A stretch of 64,000 nucleotides of DNA from positions 1 through 64,000 of the forward strand of contig JAUCBJ010002426.1 of the NCBI GenBank assembly GCA_032718475.1. Reading direction: 5' to 3'. Under the pieces are notes generated by a model. That model worked only from the letters and a program-made list of their open reading frames with translations, searched no databases and was not told where the DNA came from. The stretch comes from Nemertoderma westbladi (Eukaryota > Xenacoelomorpha > Nemertodermatida > Nemertodermatidae). Position 1 is the stretch's first letter. Each line of letters begins with the position of its first letter. Positions 9,522 to 20,720 of the stretch are shown here, piece after piece. Both the position numbers and the translations under genes were made by a program.

Positions 9522-12500
9522 TCACGTTGGGGAGTCCCTAGATGTTTGTTGGATTAGGGAGGTGGTCGTGGGAAGAGTATCTTGCCTTCCATAGTTTCCG
9601 GAGAGTTCTCTGTCTCTTTCCAGTAAACATAAATGACCAACTGGGCGATTGAGCTGCTGTGTCTCGAAGACAATTCCCGGTTTCTTAAAGTTACGTCGCA
9701 TGACGACGAGTTCTACCGATTGCACCAAACCATCATCCGAGATATGAGTCTCGATGATACGACCTGTCTGCCACCGCTTACGTGGAAGATCTGAATCCAC
9801 AATAAGGACCATGTCTCCGGCGCTGACGTTTTCTTGCTGCGCAAACCACTTAGTTCGAAGTTGTAGCGTAGGCAGATAATGTTTTTCGAAATTGTCAGCG
9901 AAACGACGGGATAACAACTGCATAAGTTGCCAAGTTTGCCGGCAGTATTCGTCTCCGTCCGTGATTTCCGATCGCGGGAGCATGGCTACAGGTTTCTTCA
10001 GTAGGAAGTGCGTGGGTGTTAGCACTTCCAGGAAATCGGGACTCGATGAGACTGGCATAAGCGGTCTCTCGTTGAGATAGGCGGCGATTTCCTCCATTAA
10101 CGTCCGCAAAAGTTCGTTGGTGAGATACGCGCGGCACAGCACTATAAAGTGAAATGATGTCTTCACGCTCCTGATTAATCTCTCCCAACTTCCTCCCCAC
10201 CAAGGGGCGTCGGCGGCGTTGAAGGTCCAGCTAGACGCTGTTACCCTTAGCTGATCGTCCACCTGTCTTTGATTCCAATCTTTGACGTAAGCCGTGATTT
10301 CATTGTTGGCACCAATGAAGTTCGTTCCCTTATCAGATCTCATCGTGTTACTAGTTCCAAAGCGAGCGATCTGTTGGCGTAAGCTCAATATGAAGCTATT
10401 GGTAGACAAATCGTTCACCATATCGAGATGGATAGCTCTACAAGTCATACAGACAAAGATGACACACCATCTCTTGACTATAGTCCTAGCACGATATACT
10501 TCAATAGGGCCAAATAGATCCACACCGGTATTTGTGAAGGGTGGTTCATAGAAGCTTACTCGTTCCCTAGGTAATTCTGCCTCTCGCTGTGTTAAAGGCC
10601 TACTGAATGCTTTCCTACAGGGTATGCAGTTCCTAAGAACTTGGTTCAGAGCTCTACGGGGTTTATGAAAATAATAGCGAGTTCGAATTTCGCTAAGAAC
10701 TCGTTCTCTACCAGCATGATAAAGCTTACTGTGAACATCTACAATCATCTTGATTTGTATTTCAAGATTTCTAATGAGTATGGGAAACTTAGTGTCAAAG
10801 GATAATGGAGCATTAGTTAGTCTTCCTCCAACACGTATTAACCCATCTATCATTGTGCTAGAGAAACGATCCCTTAAGCGCATCTGTGGATTTCTCAACA
10901 ACAGGAAATACTTATCGGAATCCTCATAGCATTGCAGGAGTCTCAGTATCTGCTTATTGGTTTCTTCATGCTCCTGGTAACTGATCTTCTCCTTCAGAAA
11001 CCTGTCGGATATCTTGTATTTGGGAAGATCTTTAACAACATGGACCTGCGCAGATGTCGGTGGAGCGGTATCACTAGCGGTCTTCGTCCTGGAGTAGTGA
11101 TGATGAAAACATCGCTTTAAATATGCAACGGCCTTACAGAGCCGATTCCAGGAACTATAGTGATGTATCGCTCTCTGCAGGAGAGGTGAGAGTCCTTGCG
11201 AGACGTCTGGTATTCCAGATTTCCAATCTCTCTCTCTCTCTGATTTCCACAACAGACTTATTTGTGGCTGGGGTTTTGGATCCAAAGCGTCGTCTCCGGA
11301 AGTGTGTAGTACAGACAGATCTATCACGGGTTTAAATAACTTCGATTTACTCGCCCGAGTTTTAGGTTTGACTTTCTCCGCTCCCTTGGCCTGTCTAATC
11401 TCCGCCGTAGTAAGATGAGGAGGCCATTCATCCTCTTCTTTGCTTAGGAAGTCGGGTCCACCTAACCAGTCTGGAGTATCTATCAGTTCTTGTGGAGTTG
11501 CTCCCCTGGAGGCGATGTCGGCTGGATTAATCGTCCCGGGGCAATGTCTCCATTGATCTATCTTCGTGCGACTAAGTATAATGGCTACTCTGTTGGTAAC
11601 GAAGACGCTGAACTGACAGACTTCATTGGTTATATACTCCAACACGAGCAAAGCATCGGTCCAATAGACAGTTTTATCCAGTGGATAGTCGATCTGTTCT
11701 GTTACATTCCGGCCGATGGCTGTAGCGTATAGAGCCGCTTTTAACTCCGCTCGAGGAACTTTCAACTTGTTGTTTATCAAGGCCTTAGAGGTAACCAAGG
11801 CGACCTTGATTCCATCCGGAGTTTCAACTCTCAGGTAGGCTACTATACCTATTCCCATATCGCTGGCGTCTCCAAACACATGGAGTTGATAGGAATACGT
11901 AGGGAGAACATGACCAAAATATGAACGGGAAATTATAAAGTTCTCGATGGATGGTAGAGAATCTTCCCATTTCATCCACTTCTTTAATAGTTCTCCCTTA
12001 AGTGGATCGTCCCATGAGTGGTTTTCAAGCCACATTTGTTGTACTAAACTCCGAGCAATCAATATAACTGGGCTAATAAATCCCAATGGATCGAAATAAG
12101 TGCTCAGGATACTTAGACAAATCCGTTTAGTCCGAACTGGATTATCTCGCTGTTTTAACTGGAAAAACAGGATATCTCTCTCTGTGTCCCATTTCAAACC
12201 AAGCGTCTTGGTTTCTGGAAGATCGTCCTTGATTAGGTCTAGATCTTTAACTCCTCGGTCTTCTACCGGGATCGATTCCAGAAACTCACGGGAGTTGCTG
12301 GTGAATTTAGTTAATCGAAATCCACCTCTTTTCAAGCACTCTACCGTTCCTTTAGCGACATCAATGGCTTCTTCCACTGATGGCAGGGACTTTAAATTGT
12401 CGTCCATGTATATATCCCGTTTGATGTTGTCGATAACCTCCTTAGAGAAGGCGTCCCGGTTGTCATCAGCAGTGGTGCGCACTACTGAGCAGGCGTTTGA

Positions 12501-12752
12501 AGGGCTCGAGATGATCCCAAAAGCCTGGATGGTCATCCAGTACTCCACCGGTTTCTGGTTGAAGTCTCCTTCAGGCCACCACAGAAATCGTAGGCTGTCT
12601 CGATCCCTATCCAGTGCCTTAACTTGTAAGAACCTGCCTTCTATATCGGAGGCGAAGGCGATTGAATATTGTCGTAATCTTAAGAGTATTCCCAACAAGG
12701 ATTGGAGTAAGTTGGGTCCTGGCAACAACTCGGAGTTAAGGGATTGGCCCAT
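9522..12752 (-). CDS. E1 Pol: reverse transcriptase, RNase H, integrase (BEL/Pao), 1076 aa open part
   Basis: This frame covers Pol from inside the RT domain to its C terminus. RT: first catalytic Asp at D36 and YMDD at 115-118. RNase H: FGDAS (D295), E336 and TDA (D365). Integrase: HHCC zinc-binding set (H674, H679, C709, C712), then D745 in VDLFGP, D807 in RSDKG and E857 in SWERLI, with the usual GG/W-rich C-terminal domain after it. This order, the Pao-type RT with YMDD and the RNase H style place it in BEL/Pao. The upstream continuation is in another frame (12776-13444) because of a single indel near 12800-12830. The first Met shown is internal, not a genuine start. All catalytic residues I looked for are present. 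Confidence 0.93.
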   Translation of the reverse strand: MGQSLNSELLPGPNLLQSLLGILLRLRQYSIAFASDIEGRFLQVKALDRDRDSLRFLWWPEGDFNQKPVEYWMTIQAFGIISSPSNACSVVRTTADDNRDAFSKEVIDNIKRDIYMDDNLKSLPSVEEAIDVAKGTVECLKRGGFRLTKFTSNSREFLESIPVEDRGVKDLDLIKDDLPETKTLGLKWDTERDILFFQLKQRDNPVRTKRICLSILSTYFDPLGFISPVILIARSLVQQMWLENHSWDDPLKGELLKKWMKWEDSLPSIENFIISRSYFGHVLPTYSYQLHVFGDASDMGIGIVAYLRVETPDGIKVALVTSKALINNKLKVPRAELKAALYATAIGRNVTEQIDYPLDKTVYWTDALLVLEYITNEVCQFSVFVTNRVAIILSRTKIDQWRHCPGTINPADIASRGATPQELIDTPDWLGGPDFLSKEEDEWPPHLTTAEIRQAKGAEKVKPKTRASKSKLFKPVIDLSVLHTSGDDALDPKPQPQISLLWKSERERDWKSGIPDVSQGLSPLLQRAIHHYSSWNRLCKAVAYLKRCFHHHYSRTKTASDTAPPTSAQVHVVKDLPKYKISDRFLKEKISYQEHEETNKQILRLLQCYEDSDKYFLLLRNPQMRLRDRFSSTMIDGLIRVGGRLTNAPLSFDTKFPILIRNLEIQIKMIVDVHSKLYHAGRERVLSEIRTRYYFHKPRRALNQVLRNCIPCRKAFSRPLTQREAELPRERVSFYEPPFTNTGVDLFGPIEVYRARTIVKRWCVIFVCMTCRAIHLDMVNDLSTNSFILSLRQQIARFGTSNTMRSDKGTNFIGANNEITAYVKDWNQRQVDDQLRVTASSWTFNAADAPWWGGSWERLIRSVKTSFHFIVLCRAYLTNELLRTLMEEIAAYLNERPLMPVSSSPDFLEVLTPTHFLLKKPVAMLPRSEITDGDEYCRQTWQLMQLLSRRFADNFEKHYLPTLQLRTKWFAQQENVSAGDMVLIVDSDLPRKRWQTGRIIETHISDDGLVQSVELVVMRRNFKKPGIVFETQQLNRPVGHLCLLERDRELSGNYGRQDTLPTTTSLIQQTSRDSPT

Positions 12753-12775
12753 GTAGAGGGCGGAGCCGTCAAATA

Positions 12776-15700
12776 CTACCCGGACTTCGTTGGGTTTACC
12801 GGGTTTGGGAACGTATGGTGTGTTAAATAGTACATTCTCTCAGTTATGGGTGTCCCTTCCGGTACTCGCTCCGCATATCCCTTGTCAATGAATTTCTTCA
12901 GCTGGGTCTTGTACATCTCCTTAGCTGAAGCGTTTGCCGTAAGACGTCGATGTAGTTGCGCAATTCTCTTCTCCGCCAAGGGTCGGTTGTTTATAAAATT
13001 GGGTTCTCGCCGTCGGAAAGGCAGACCAATCTCATACCTACCTTGATCTTTAAGAAAACGTGTAGTTGTTTCCTGTATCTGCTTGGCTCTTTCTTCTTCT
13101 ACCGATAGGGCCTTATTGTAGGAATTGGGCTCTATAGCCTCTTGAGTAAAGAATCGTATGGCGTGTTCATCACGAGTCTTCGCGTTGTGGCGATCTATTA
13201 CTTCATTAAGTTCGTCGTTGTAATCGACTTGTCCCGCTGGACGAATGAGGTGACATAGGTTCACTTGGTTTTGCCAAGTTTCATTTTCCGTAAGGAGGTC
13301 GATGGTATTCTCCTTGTCGAAGAGTTGGTGGATATCGTCATTATCTGAGGAGTATGGTATTCCCTCAGTTGGGTCGTCTCCCTCACTGATCTCATCTTCC
13401 CATTCACTCACCTGGTAGACTCTTTCTTTGGGTAGCCTTTCCATGAGAGTTCTACGGGAAGGGCCAGTAAATTACCAACCTACTCTAGTTCTTCCCGCAT
13501 AGGTTTGTAGTGGTTGCGGTTGAGCAGGCAGTTTCTCCAATGTCTCAAGCGCCTCATGCGCATTTTGGCCGATGAGTATTTGTACTCCAGGGTAGTCTGT
13601 GTTGAATCTAGGTATCTTATGCTGCTGGGTGAAATCGTCCTCATCCCAGTTATAAGGTTCCACTTGGCTGGTAGCGAAGTTCTTTATCGCCACCATTTTT
13701 ACTGACCTTATGCTGTGTTCTCCTAGTTCATCCTGGGGGGTGGACAACGCGCCTACATAGTAATCTGTAGTTACTGTAGATTTCCAAACCTGCATAATTC
13801 CTGACATGTTCAACTTAGTTCGGAACTTGGGTTGTCCAGCAAAGATGTCTTCGGCTAGTTCTTTGTCGATGAATGTTCCTGTGCTGCCGGAGTCAAGGAG
13901 GGCATTCACTATATAGCTCTTTGCTGGCCCGTGGACTCTCAACTGCACTACGGGAAATTCTCGGATTCCTAAGTTGGAAGTTGGTGCTTTCCAAGATGGT
14001 TGTCGGTCAGGAGTAGTTAGGGGGAACTCACTATCGGTTTCCTTTTCATACGTAAGTGCTCGATACACTGCGGTATTTATTAGGTAACAGGATTCGTTTT
14101 CGTCGGAGAATTCATCCGTATAGAATCCTTCCATCTCAGAACTTTGGTCAGTTTCGTTCACATCACTGAATTGGACATGTAGTTCGGAATCACTTACCTG
14201 ACTCGGGCTGTTTCTTTCGAATTCAGTGTGCAACAAGATATGATGTTTCGCGCCGCACTTTGCACACCTTACGTCGGAGTAACAGGTTCGCCGTTGGTGT
14301 CCTCGTCTGAGACAATTATAACACAACTGCTTATCCCACATGACATCACGTCTATCCTTTAGGGATTTCTTTAAGAATTCATCACACCCACTCAAGCGAT
14401 GGGGCCCGTCATACAATACACATTTGGGCTTGATGTTACTTACCTTAACCTGTGCTGTGTGGTGCACACTTGTTCCTTCCTCGGACTTTCTTCCATGAAT
14501 TCTTTTAGGAGACGTAGGAGAAGTTGTTGTTACCTGTTCTCTCCTGTCACTGGTTCGAGACTTAAATTTACTTACGTCTTTAGGTACTTTGTTGACATAA
14601 TAAGATCTTTTGGTGTCTTTCCCGCTGTTCTCCTCATGGGAGGTTTGGTCTTTGCCGTCGTCTGTATAACACACTGGTGTTACCTTTCACCTAGAAACGG
14701 AATTTTCACTTACCTCACTTTCAGGAGTCTTCTCTCTAGACTGTTTTAGGAGTTGTAATCTTACCTCTCGGTTTAAGAATGACAGAAGGTCCGTCATGGT
14801 TGGATCTCTATGTTGTTGGTCCATCAAATAGAGAACCTTTTTGTCCCAGCGAGTACCTACTTCACTCTTTGGCAAAGCTGATGCTAAGGCTCCTACAACC
14901 ATAGAATTCTGGTATTCATGAGACTTACCTAACCAATCTAGTTGTCTACAGATCTCCTGAATCTCATCAGAAAAATCCCGCTGCTAAGGAACTTTCGGGG
15001 CGCTACTAATTTCGCATACAAATACCTAGCTATGTTTGTCCTATTACCATACCTGATGTTTAGTGTATCCCAAACTTGTCTTCATCCATCTGGATGTCCA
15101 ATAAACTTTAACGCCATTAACTTGGGAGGTCCTTCCAAACACTCGATGAGGAATCTAAGTTTCTCTCCGTTAGATAGTACAGAGTTCTGTATGTTATCTT
15201 TGTAATATTCATTAAAAGGTAACCATTTCATCTCATCTCCATTGAACTTGACGATCTCTCCCACCTTTACCGCTTGACGGGCTTCGGTTCTAGCCATTTG
15301 ACGCGTAAAACTTTCTTGGGCCATCGTATTATTTAATATCGAGTTATTGGTATATAAATTTCTTGGATTATTATCAGGTCTATATGGAATATCATTGTCA
15401 ACAGGTTTATAATTACCTTTAATAGGGTTTACTATAGGAGTTTCTACTTCACTAGCAGTATAGATGCGTGTAGGCTCCACACCTTGCGCATGAAATACTT
15501 CAGACCTAACAGGTTGACACATTGTTACAGGGGGTGGTGGTATACCCTTTTGTGTATTTACTAATTTATCGCGTTCTAACACGATACTCTGCTGCACTTC
15601 TTGCAACTCTAACCTACTTTCCCTTACTGTTCCTTTGAACTGTTGAACAGTCTCCTGCATCTGCCCGAGCAGGAGATCCATCCCCCGCCGTCTCTCATCC

Positions 15701-17447
15701 ACCCACTCGACCGCCGAAGCGGGAGCCGCCAACATAGTAGCAGGTAGACGAGGGACAACGGGCGACAAATCATTGATATTTCGCTCGGAGTCCAGGACAG
15801 GAACTGTCTCGAGGGCGGTTCTGCTGGGCACAGGTAGTTTAGTGCTGTGCAAAGGGAATTTAGAGGTAGGTTCTGGGAGTACAGGTGTCTCTATCACCGA
15901 AGGGGTGGCTTCGAGAACAGGCCTAATTATTTCAGGCTCATCTACTATAGTAGGGAGTCTTTCTACTCTAATAATTTGGTCTGTGGGTTCTGTACTACCT
16001 AAGTCTGTGTTAGCTAGTTGCCTTTTCACAGCTGGGGGCAAATCAGGCAATTTCTGACGGTGAGGCATTCTTCTACGTCTGTTGGAACGAGATCTATATC
16101 CTCCAGCTTCAGGATCGGTGGTATCGCCTTCATCCGATGATGTAAAGCCCTGTCGCTTGGGGGTGGATCGACTTATGATCTGCATTTGACTAGCTGTTAA
16201 CTGTATATTTATATAGTCTTGCTCCTCTTGAAGATTTTCCAACTCTAGTTGGGTGGTCTCTTCAGACGCCCTCCGTTCTGCTTCTGCCACTGCCATTGCC
16301 ACTTTCTTTCTGTCTTCTATACGTTTTTTCTTTACTTGTTCTTCTTGGACCCTAGCGATGTGGAGTCTTTCATCAAATTTAGCTTGGTTCGCAGCTAACA
16401 TTTCCGCATCTATTGCGTCCAACACAAACTTGGCTCCTTCACTATTAGGACGAAGTCCAGCCAGCCTTCTCCTCAACTCTTCATCACCTAGAAATCGTTA
16501 TTAGTCTGACAGATAGATGTCAATAGCATCCTTCTTCTGCGGTTTCTCTGCTGTCGCTTCGCTTTCCACTTGAGAAAAGGTAGCGTCTGTTGATTCTCCA
16601 TGGGTTGAGCGCTCAGCCAGCTGAGATTTCCACTGGGCCATTCCTTGAACCTTGAGACCCACCCGCTGGAACCAAGTCTTTACGGCAACTTGCTACGACG
16701 TGTCTTGGGTTCTCTTCGAAGCTTTCTCAAATGCTGATAGGAGTAGTCTGATTCTTAGGATTCTTACTCGAACTTGATAAAGCAGCTCTCCCTGCTCTTG
16801 AGGTCCTTGGGGTTGTTGAAACAGTTGTTCCTCTAATCGCTCCAAAGAGCTGAAGAATCCCTGTACGTATCCTGCTGCCGACCTCTTCCATACAGCTGGA
16901 TCACTAGTATCCTTTGTCACTCCCATACTGTATAAGTCTTCCCAGGCAGCTTCCGATAAGTTAAACGGGAGTCCGGGTCCGGGAAAGTTCCATTGCGACT
17001 CGACAATAGACTTCAGTTCCTCCCTTGTGTATCCCGCATAACTGTCCTTGGTCGATCGCTTACTTCTCGCCCAATCAATTTGGTGTTCCTCCACCGCAAT
17101 CAATACCCTAGTGAGTACGGCTGCAGGAAGAATGAGAAGGGGATCCGAATAAACCGCATCTGCCATCTTTGCTCTGCGCTCGGGTGTCAGCTCTACAGTA
17201 TCCGAACTACTGGAGCTATCGGGCTGCTGAGAAATAAGTTCTCGGCTCGAGTGTTGCTGCTGTTTAACAGCTGCTTCTTGGTCCCGCTTGACTTGAGCCC
17301 GATTGCCTATGATAGACCTACGGTGTTGGACTAGCCTAGTCTGGGAGGTGAGTTGAACTTCGGTCTCAAACGTTCCGCACTCCTATCTGGGTCACAGATG
17401 GTTGTATCTAGGAGACTGTCTGACAGGTTTTGCTTTGTGTCAGACAT
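12776..17447 (-). pseudogene. E1 gag, protease and start of pol, broken by stops and one frameshift
   Basis: Gag starts at ATG 17447 and aligns with the intact E2 Gag at 38359. Premature stops occur at 17331-17333, 16693-16695, 16498-16503 (two in a row), 15082-15084, 14687-14689 and 13472-13474. Most are single-base differences from a sense codon in E2. A frameshift near 12800-12830 separates the RT N-terminus from the rest of pol. Recognisable parts: a 157-codon segment at 16693-17166 absent from E2, a charged coiled-coil region (about 16250-16470), the conserved Pao-type Gag domain (about 15300-14700), Cys/His knuckles (about 14400-14230), and an aspartic protease LLDSGST motif (about 13880-13900). 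This copy cannot make full Gag. Confidence 0.9.
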
Positions 17448-19443
17448 GTTTGTTTGTACAGTTGAATGCCTACTGCTATAATTACAGTTAAAGCAAGTCT
17501 AGTAATTCAGTATCAACTGTTAGCCTAGTAGTTAATTACCGATATCGTTACTCAGTGTAACGTGATATATATACAATATATTAGAATACCGGTATACACT
17601 TATAGCATATATAAGTATTATTAAGGATCGGATATTAGGGTTCGTCACAGAATACCGGTATATAATTTCAGCGCAAATATATAGAAATATATAATAAGCC
17701 TACTGTGAATACCGGTATACAGCATACACTTATAGTGTATATAAATATAAGTATAATTATAGACTAGAATTAATTACAGAATACCGGTATATAATTTCAG
17801 CTTAAATTTATAGAAATAAATATAATAAGCCTATCGTAAATACCGGTACATCAATTATTTTAGAATAATTGAATTTTTGAATTTTTAGGGTTACTTAGTT
17901 ACTTTACTTTACTTTATTACCGTTATTTAAGCAGTAGTCCAACTGATATTAAGACCTAATTGTTGTATGACAGACCTACTATTTTATAAATCGTTTGAGT
18001 TGATTTATAATATATATACCCGCTTAATGGGTTTTTTGACAATATTTGAAATAAATGTTATTATTTCTGGGAAGGGGTCACTACACAGAAGCTGTACGCT
18101 CTCAGTGAAGTGCTACTTGTTGGACACTAAAACAAATAATTCTACTTGCCTAAGTTACTTATTACTACAAATTACGTACAATACGGGGTGAGATTACAAT
18201 CTCTAAATAAACACAAAAAATTACACGTACGAATTTTTAGGGTTAATTTTACAAGAAATCTACAAACCAGCCTAACAAGGGGTTAGAATTTCTGGTTATT
18301 ACAAACGGACAGGATACTACGGTATTTGAAAATAATAAAACAGTAGTATATATATTGCGTTGTCCAGATAGGAAATTACCACCATCTGACGACTTATAGC
18401 CGTAGCGCTATAAGTACTACATTATGTACCCGGAGTGTTCCTACCTAGAAGTTAATTACCGCAGCCTACTATAGCTAACGTGCCTATTAACCACTTTACA
18501 ACACAACTATACTGCCTATACACTAATTACCTTCGGAAAGCACTGTACACTAAACCCTAAATTAGGTACAAGTACTTATACAACAAATAACCAGCAGTTA
18601 AAAATACATTGTACAGCTAAACGGTATCTGCCGGAGTGACCAGAGCATAAAATCACCAGTCTTTACCTACGCCGAGCAGCCCTGATGTAGTACCGGGGTT
18701 AATTTAACTATAACGGTATGTATAACAAGCACAATTACTGTAGGAATGAACTTGGGGTTGTGAATGTTGCGAATAATCGCATAAACTCTGAATAATAAAT
18801 ATTACGCTACCCGTACAGACTACACAAACAAAATACAGACCAAACGCTGGCAGACTACTATCAAGCCTAAATAAACTACAGTATATGCAGACTCCGAAAT
18901 GGTTAGTTAGTATGCGTTCTAACCGAGTAGTACGACTTATTCTTTCGGGGGGGGGGGGGGGGGGGATTTACCTTACAGCACTGGATGCCCCCACGTTCCT
19001 AACTAGTACTTTATCGGACATACACTCTACGCACACTGCAATCTCTTCAGACCTAACAACAGCCAGACAACAATCCAGCCTACAAATTATTTATACAATC
19101 TGAGCAGGCTTACACGCCTTCTGCTCAATATTAACTTACAAATAAATAAAACTGACAGAAATAAGTAAAATCCCAATAAAAAACCATGGCGCCGTCCCTG
19201 ATTAAATATCAAGACCTACCGGTATATAATTATCACAATCGAATAATACTGATGTACCTGTACTGCTGTAAGTACCGGTTCGGGTGGTTAGGCAGTCAGG
19301 CCTACTGGTTACCGGTCGACCGGTACTTTTCGACTTTATTGCCTACGTTGCAATAAAGAAATTATAACTGTTATTGTTCTTACCAGAACAATAGACAACT
19401 ATATTTATTGCCTACACTGCAATCTGAAACAAATAACTGTTAT
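17448..19443 (-). other. E1 5' leader with ACCGGT-centred repeats
   Basis: Two kilobases between the 5' LTR and gag with no credible ORF. Three diverged units of about 110-130 bp, each with ATACCGGTAT and TAATTTCAG blocks, lie at about 17590-17850 just upstream of gag and recur in E2 at 37970-38235. A 17-bp G run is at 18949-18965. Directly after the LTR (19443 downward) the sequence reads ATAACAGTTATT, and I see no TGG-type primer-binding site. Confidence 0.6.
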
Positions 19444-20624
19444 TGTTCGCGCTTTTAGACCTTTAGCAGTTTAACCTGCCAAATTTAGGTGTCTTCTAGG
19501 TTATAAATCGACTTTAGCCTATAACAAGTATTTGATACACATAAAGTTACATTAGCCGAAGCCAGCCTATGCGCGATCATTCACCCACGGTTAAGGGAGA
19601 CTGGATTCGGATGCTCTGACCTTATTGCGGTGTAGGCTTACTGTACTATTCGATTGATCGTTAATATATAATCTCTGACAAATATTATTCACTTTCGGGA
19701 AATATTAACAGTTCCTTTAGGACGTGGCGCTCTAAGTATGTAAACAGAGTTATGACTTACACTAAACACAACGGGATGGCTATTGATTTACGTATAAGGC
19801 GCATTCATTAGGAAATGCTTTGTTATCTGTCACACTCATACACACTACCTCACACTGCTGCACACTGATCTGCCGACCTTCACTAAATTTGATCATATAT
19901 AAGGAGAACAGCAACTGACACATGTAGGGTCTATGAAATAGCATTCAATTCACTCCAAAACCACTATAATGTAAGTCGCAATTGCTATCTGTAACCGGTC
20001 TCTCTAACCTTCAGTATATCAAGAAGATTGGGGTTTTCTGATTATTTGTCGATATTCTCCAAATATAACAACATATTCATCAACTGATAACAATTAATAA
20101 CCGACAGTAAATAGCAGTAAAATAATGCGGTGAAAGGTATGTATAGTATGATATGATAGGTATGACAATATGGTTTGATAACAGTTATACGTTTCTATAA
20201 TCAAAGCCGTTCTAATGTTTGGCTAAAGTCTGAAACACAGAATAATTCCACAGCCGATGTTCTGGGCTCAGGAAAAAAGGTAAACAAAGACCATAATGCA
20301 TTGCGCGATTTCCCGGAGGCTTCTGTGCAAATAAAATGAAAATCGCTCTGATTGGTCGAGCCGAACAAAGAACAAAGAAAAGCTCCACGTGGACATATCA
20401 GCTGATAGATGTCGTCATCTGAACTACACTGTATTAAGATTATTATGGCGTATTGCGGCATAAAAATGGCTTGTTATGTCCGCTAAAGTACACATACAGA
20501 AAAATGGCTTTTTATGTTCACTAAAACACCTACACAGTAAGAAAACGGCTTTTTATGTCCGCTAAAACACCTACAGAGTACTTTGCGGGAAAAATGACTA
20601 GCTAGATCCGCAAAAGCCTTTACA
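19444..20624 (-). repeat. E1 5' LTR (1181 bp)
   Basis: Same length as the 3' LTR with about seven substitutions seen by eye. A TATA-like CATATATAAGG (plus-strand spelling, about 19894-19904) is in the position equivalent to the TATA of E2 (27628-27636). The U3 tandem units lie at 20461-20610. This would drive transcription leftward. Confidence 0.95.
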
Positions 20625-20664
20625 CAGATAGTGGCGCACATTGACCGCAAATGAAATAATGTAT

Positions 20665-20720
20665 AGTTTATTGTTTTGGTTAGACAACACCGCCACTGTA
20701 ACCTGCTCCTTTCCCTTAAT
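20665..20720 (+). repeat. Single unit of the 68-bp minisatellite
   Basis: A partial unit with TTTATTGTTTTGGTTAGA and AACCTGCTCCTTTCCCT blocks matches the array at 60048-60970. It lies about 40 bp outside the E1 target duplication, in host DNA. Confidence 0.75.

Larger units (their letters stand above)
2294..20624 (-). mobile_element. E1: giant (18.3 kb) BEL/Pao-type LTR retrotransposon with an extra 3' ORF
   Basis: Direct repeats at 2294-3474 and 19444-20624 are both 1181 bp, begin TGTTCGCG, end TTTACA, and are flanked by the 5-bp target duplication CAGAT (2289-2293 and 20625-20629). All internal genes are on the minus strand, so the 5' LTR is the right one. In order: 2-kb leader, gag-pol (about 17447-9522), 1.7-kb spacer, ORF-X (7806-3553), purine tract, 3' LTR. 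The LTRs differ at only about seven positions by eye, so the insertion is young. Gag is interrupted by several stops, yet the RT-to-integrase part of pol and ORF-X are open. The length is two to three times that of ordinary BEL/Pao elements. Confidence 0.95.

Noticed and set aside
12100-12756. 218-codon plus-strand frame in E1
   Set aside because: Antisense to catalytic RT; the minus-strand protein has the YMDD and RNase H motifs, so this is a shadow.
12776-17447. Stop-codon reassignment or readthrough to rescue E1 gag
   Set aside because: TAA, TAG and TGA all occur, two of them back to back, and E2 has sense codons at most of these sites, so ordinary decay is simpler.
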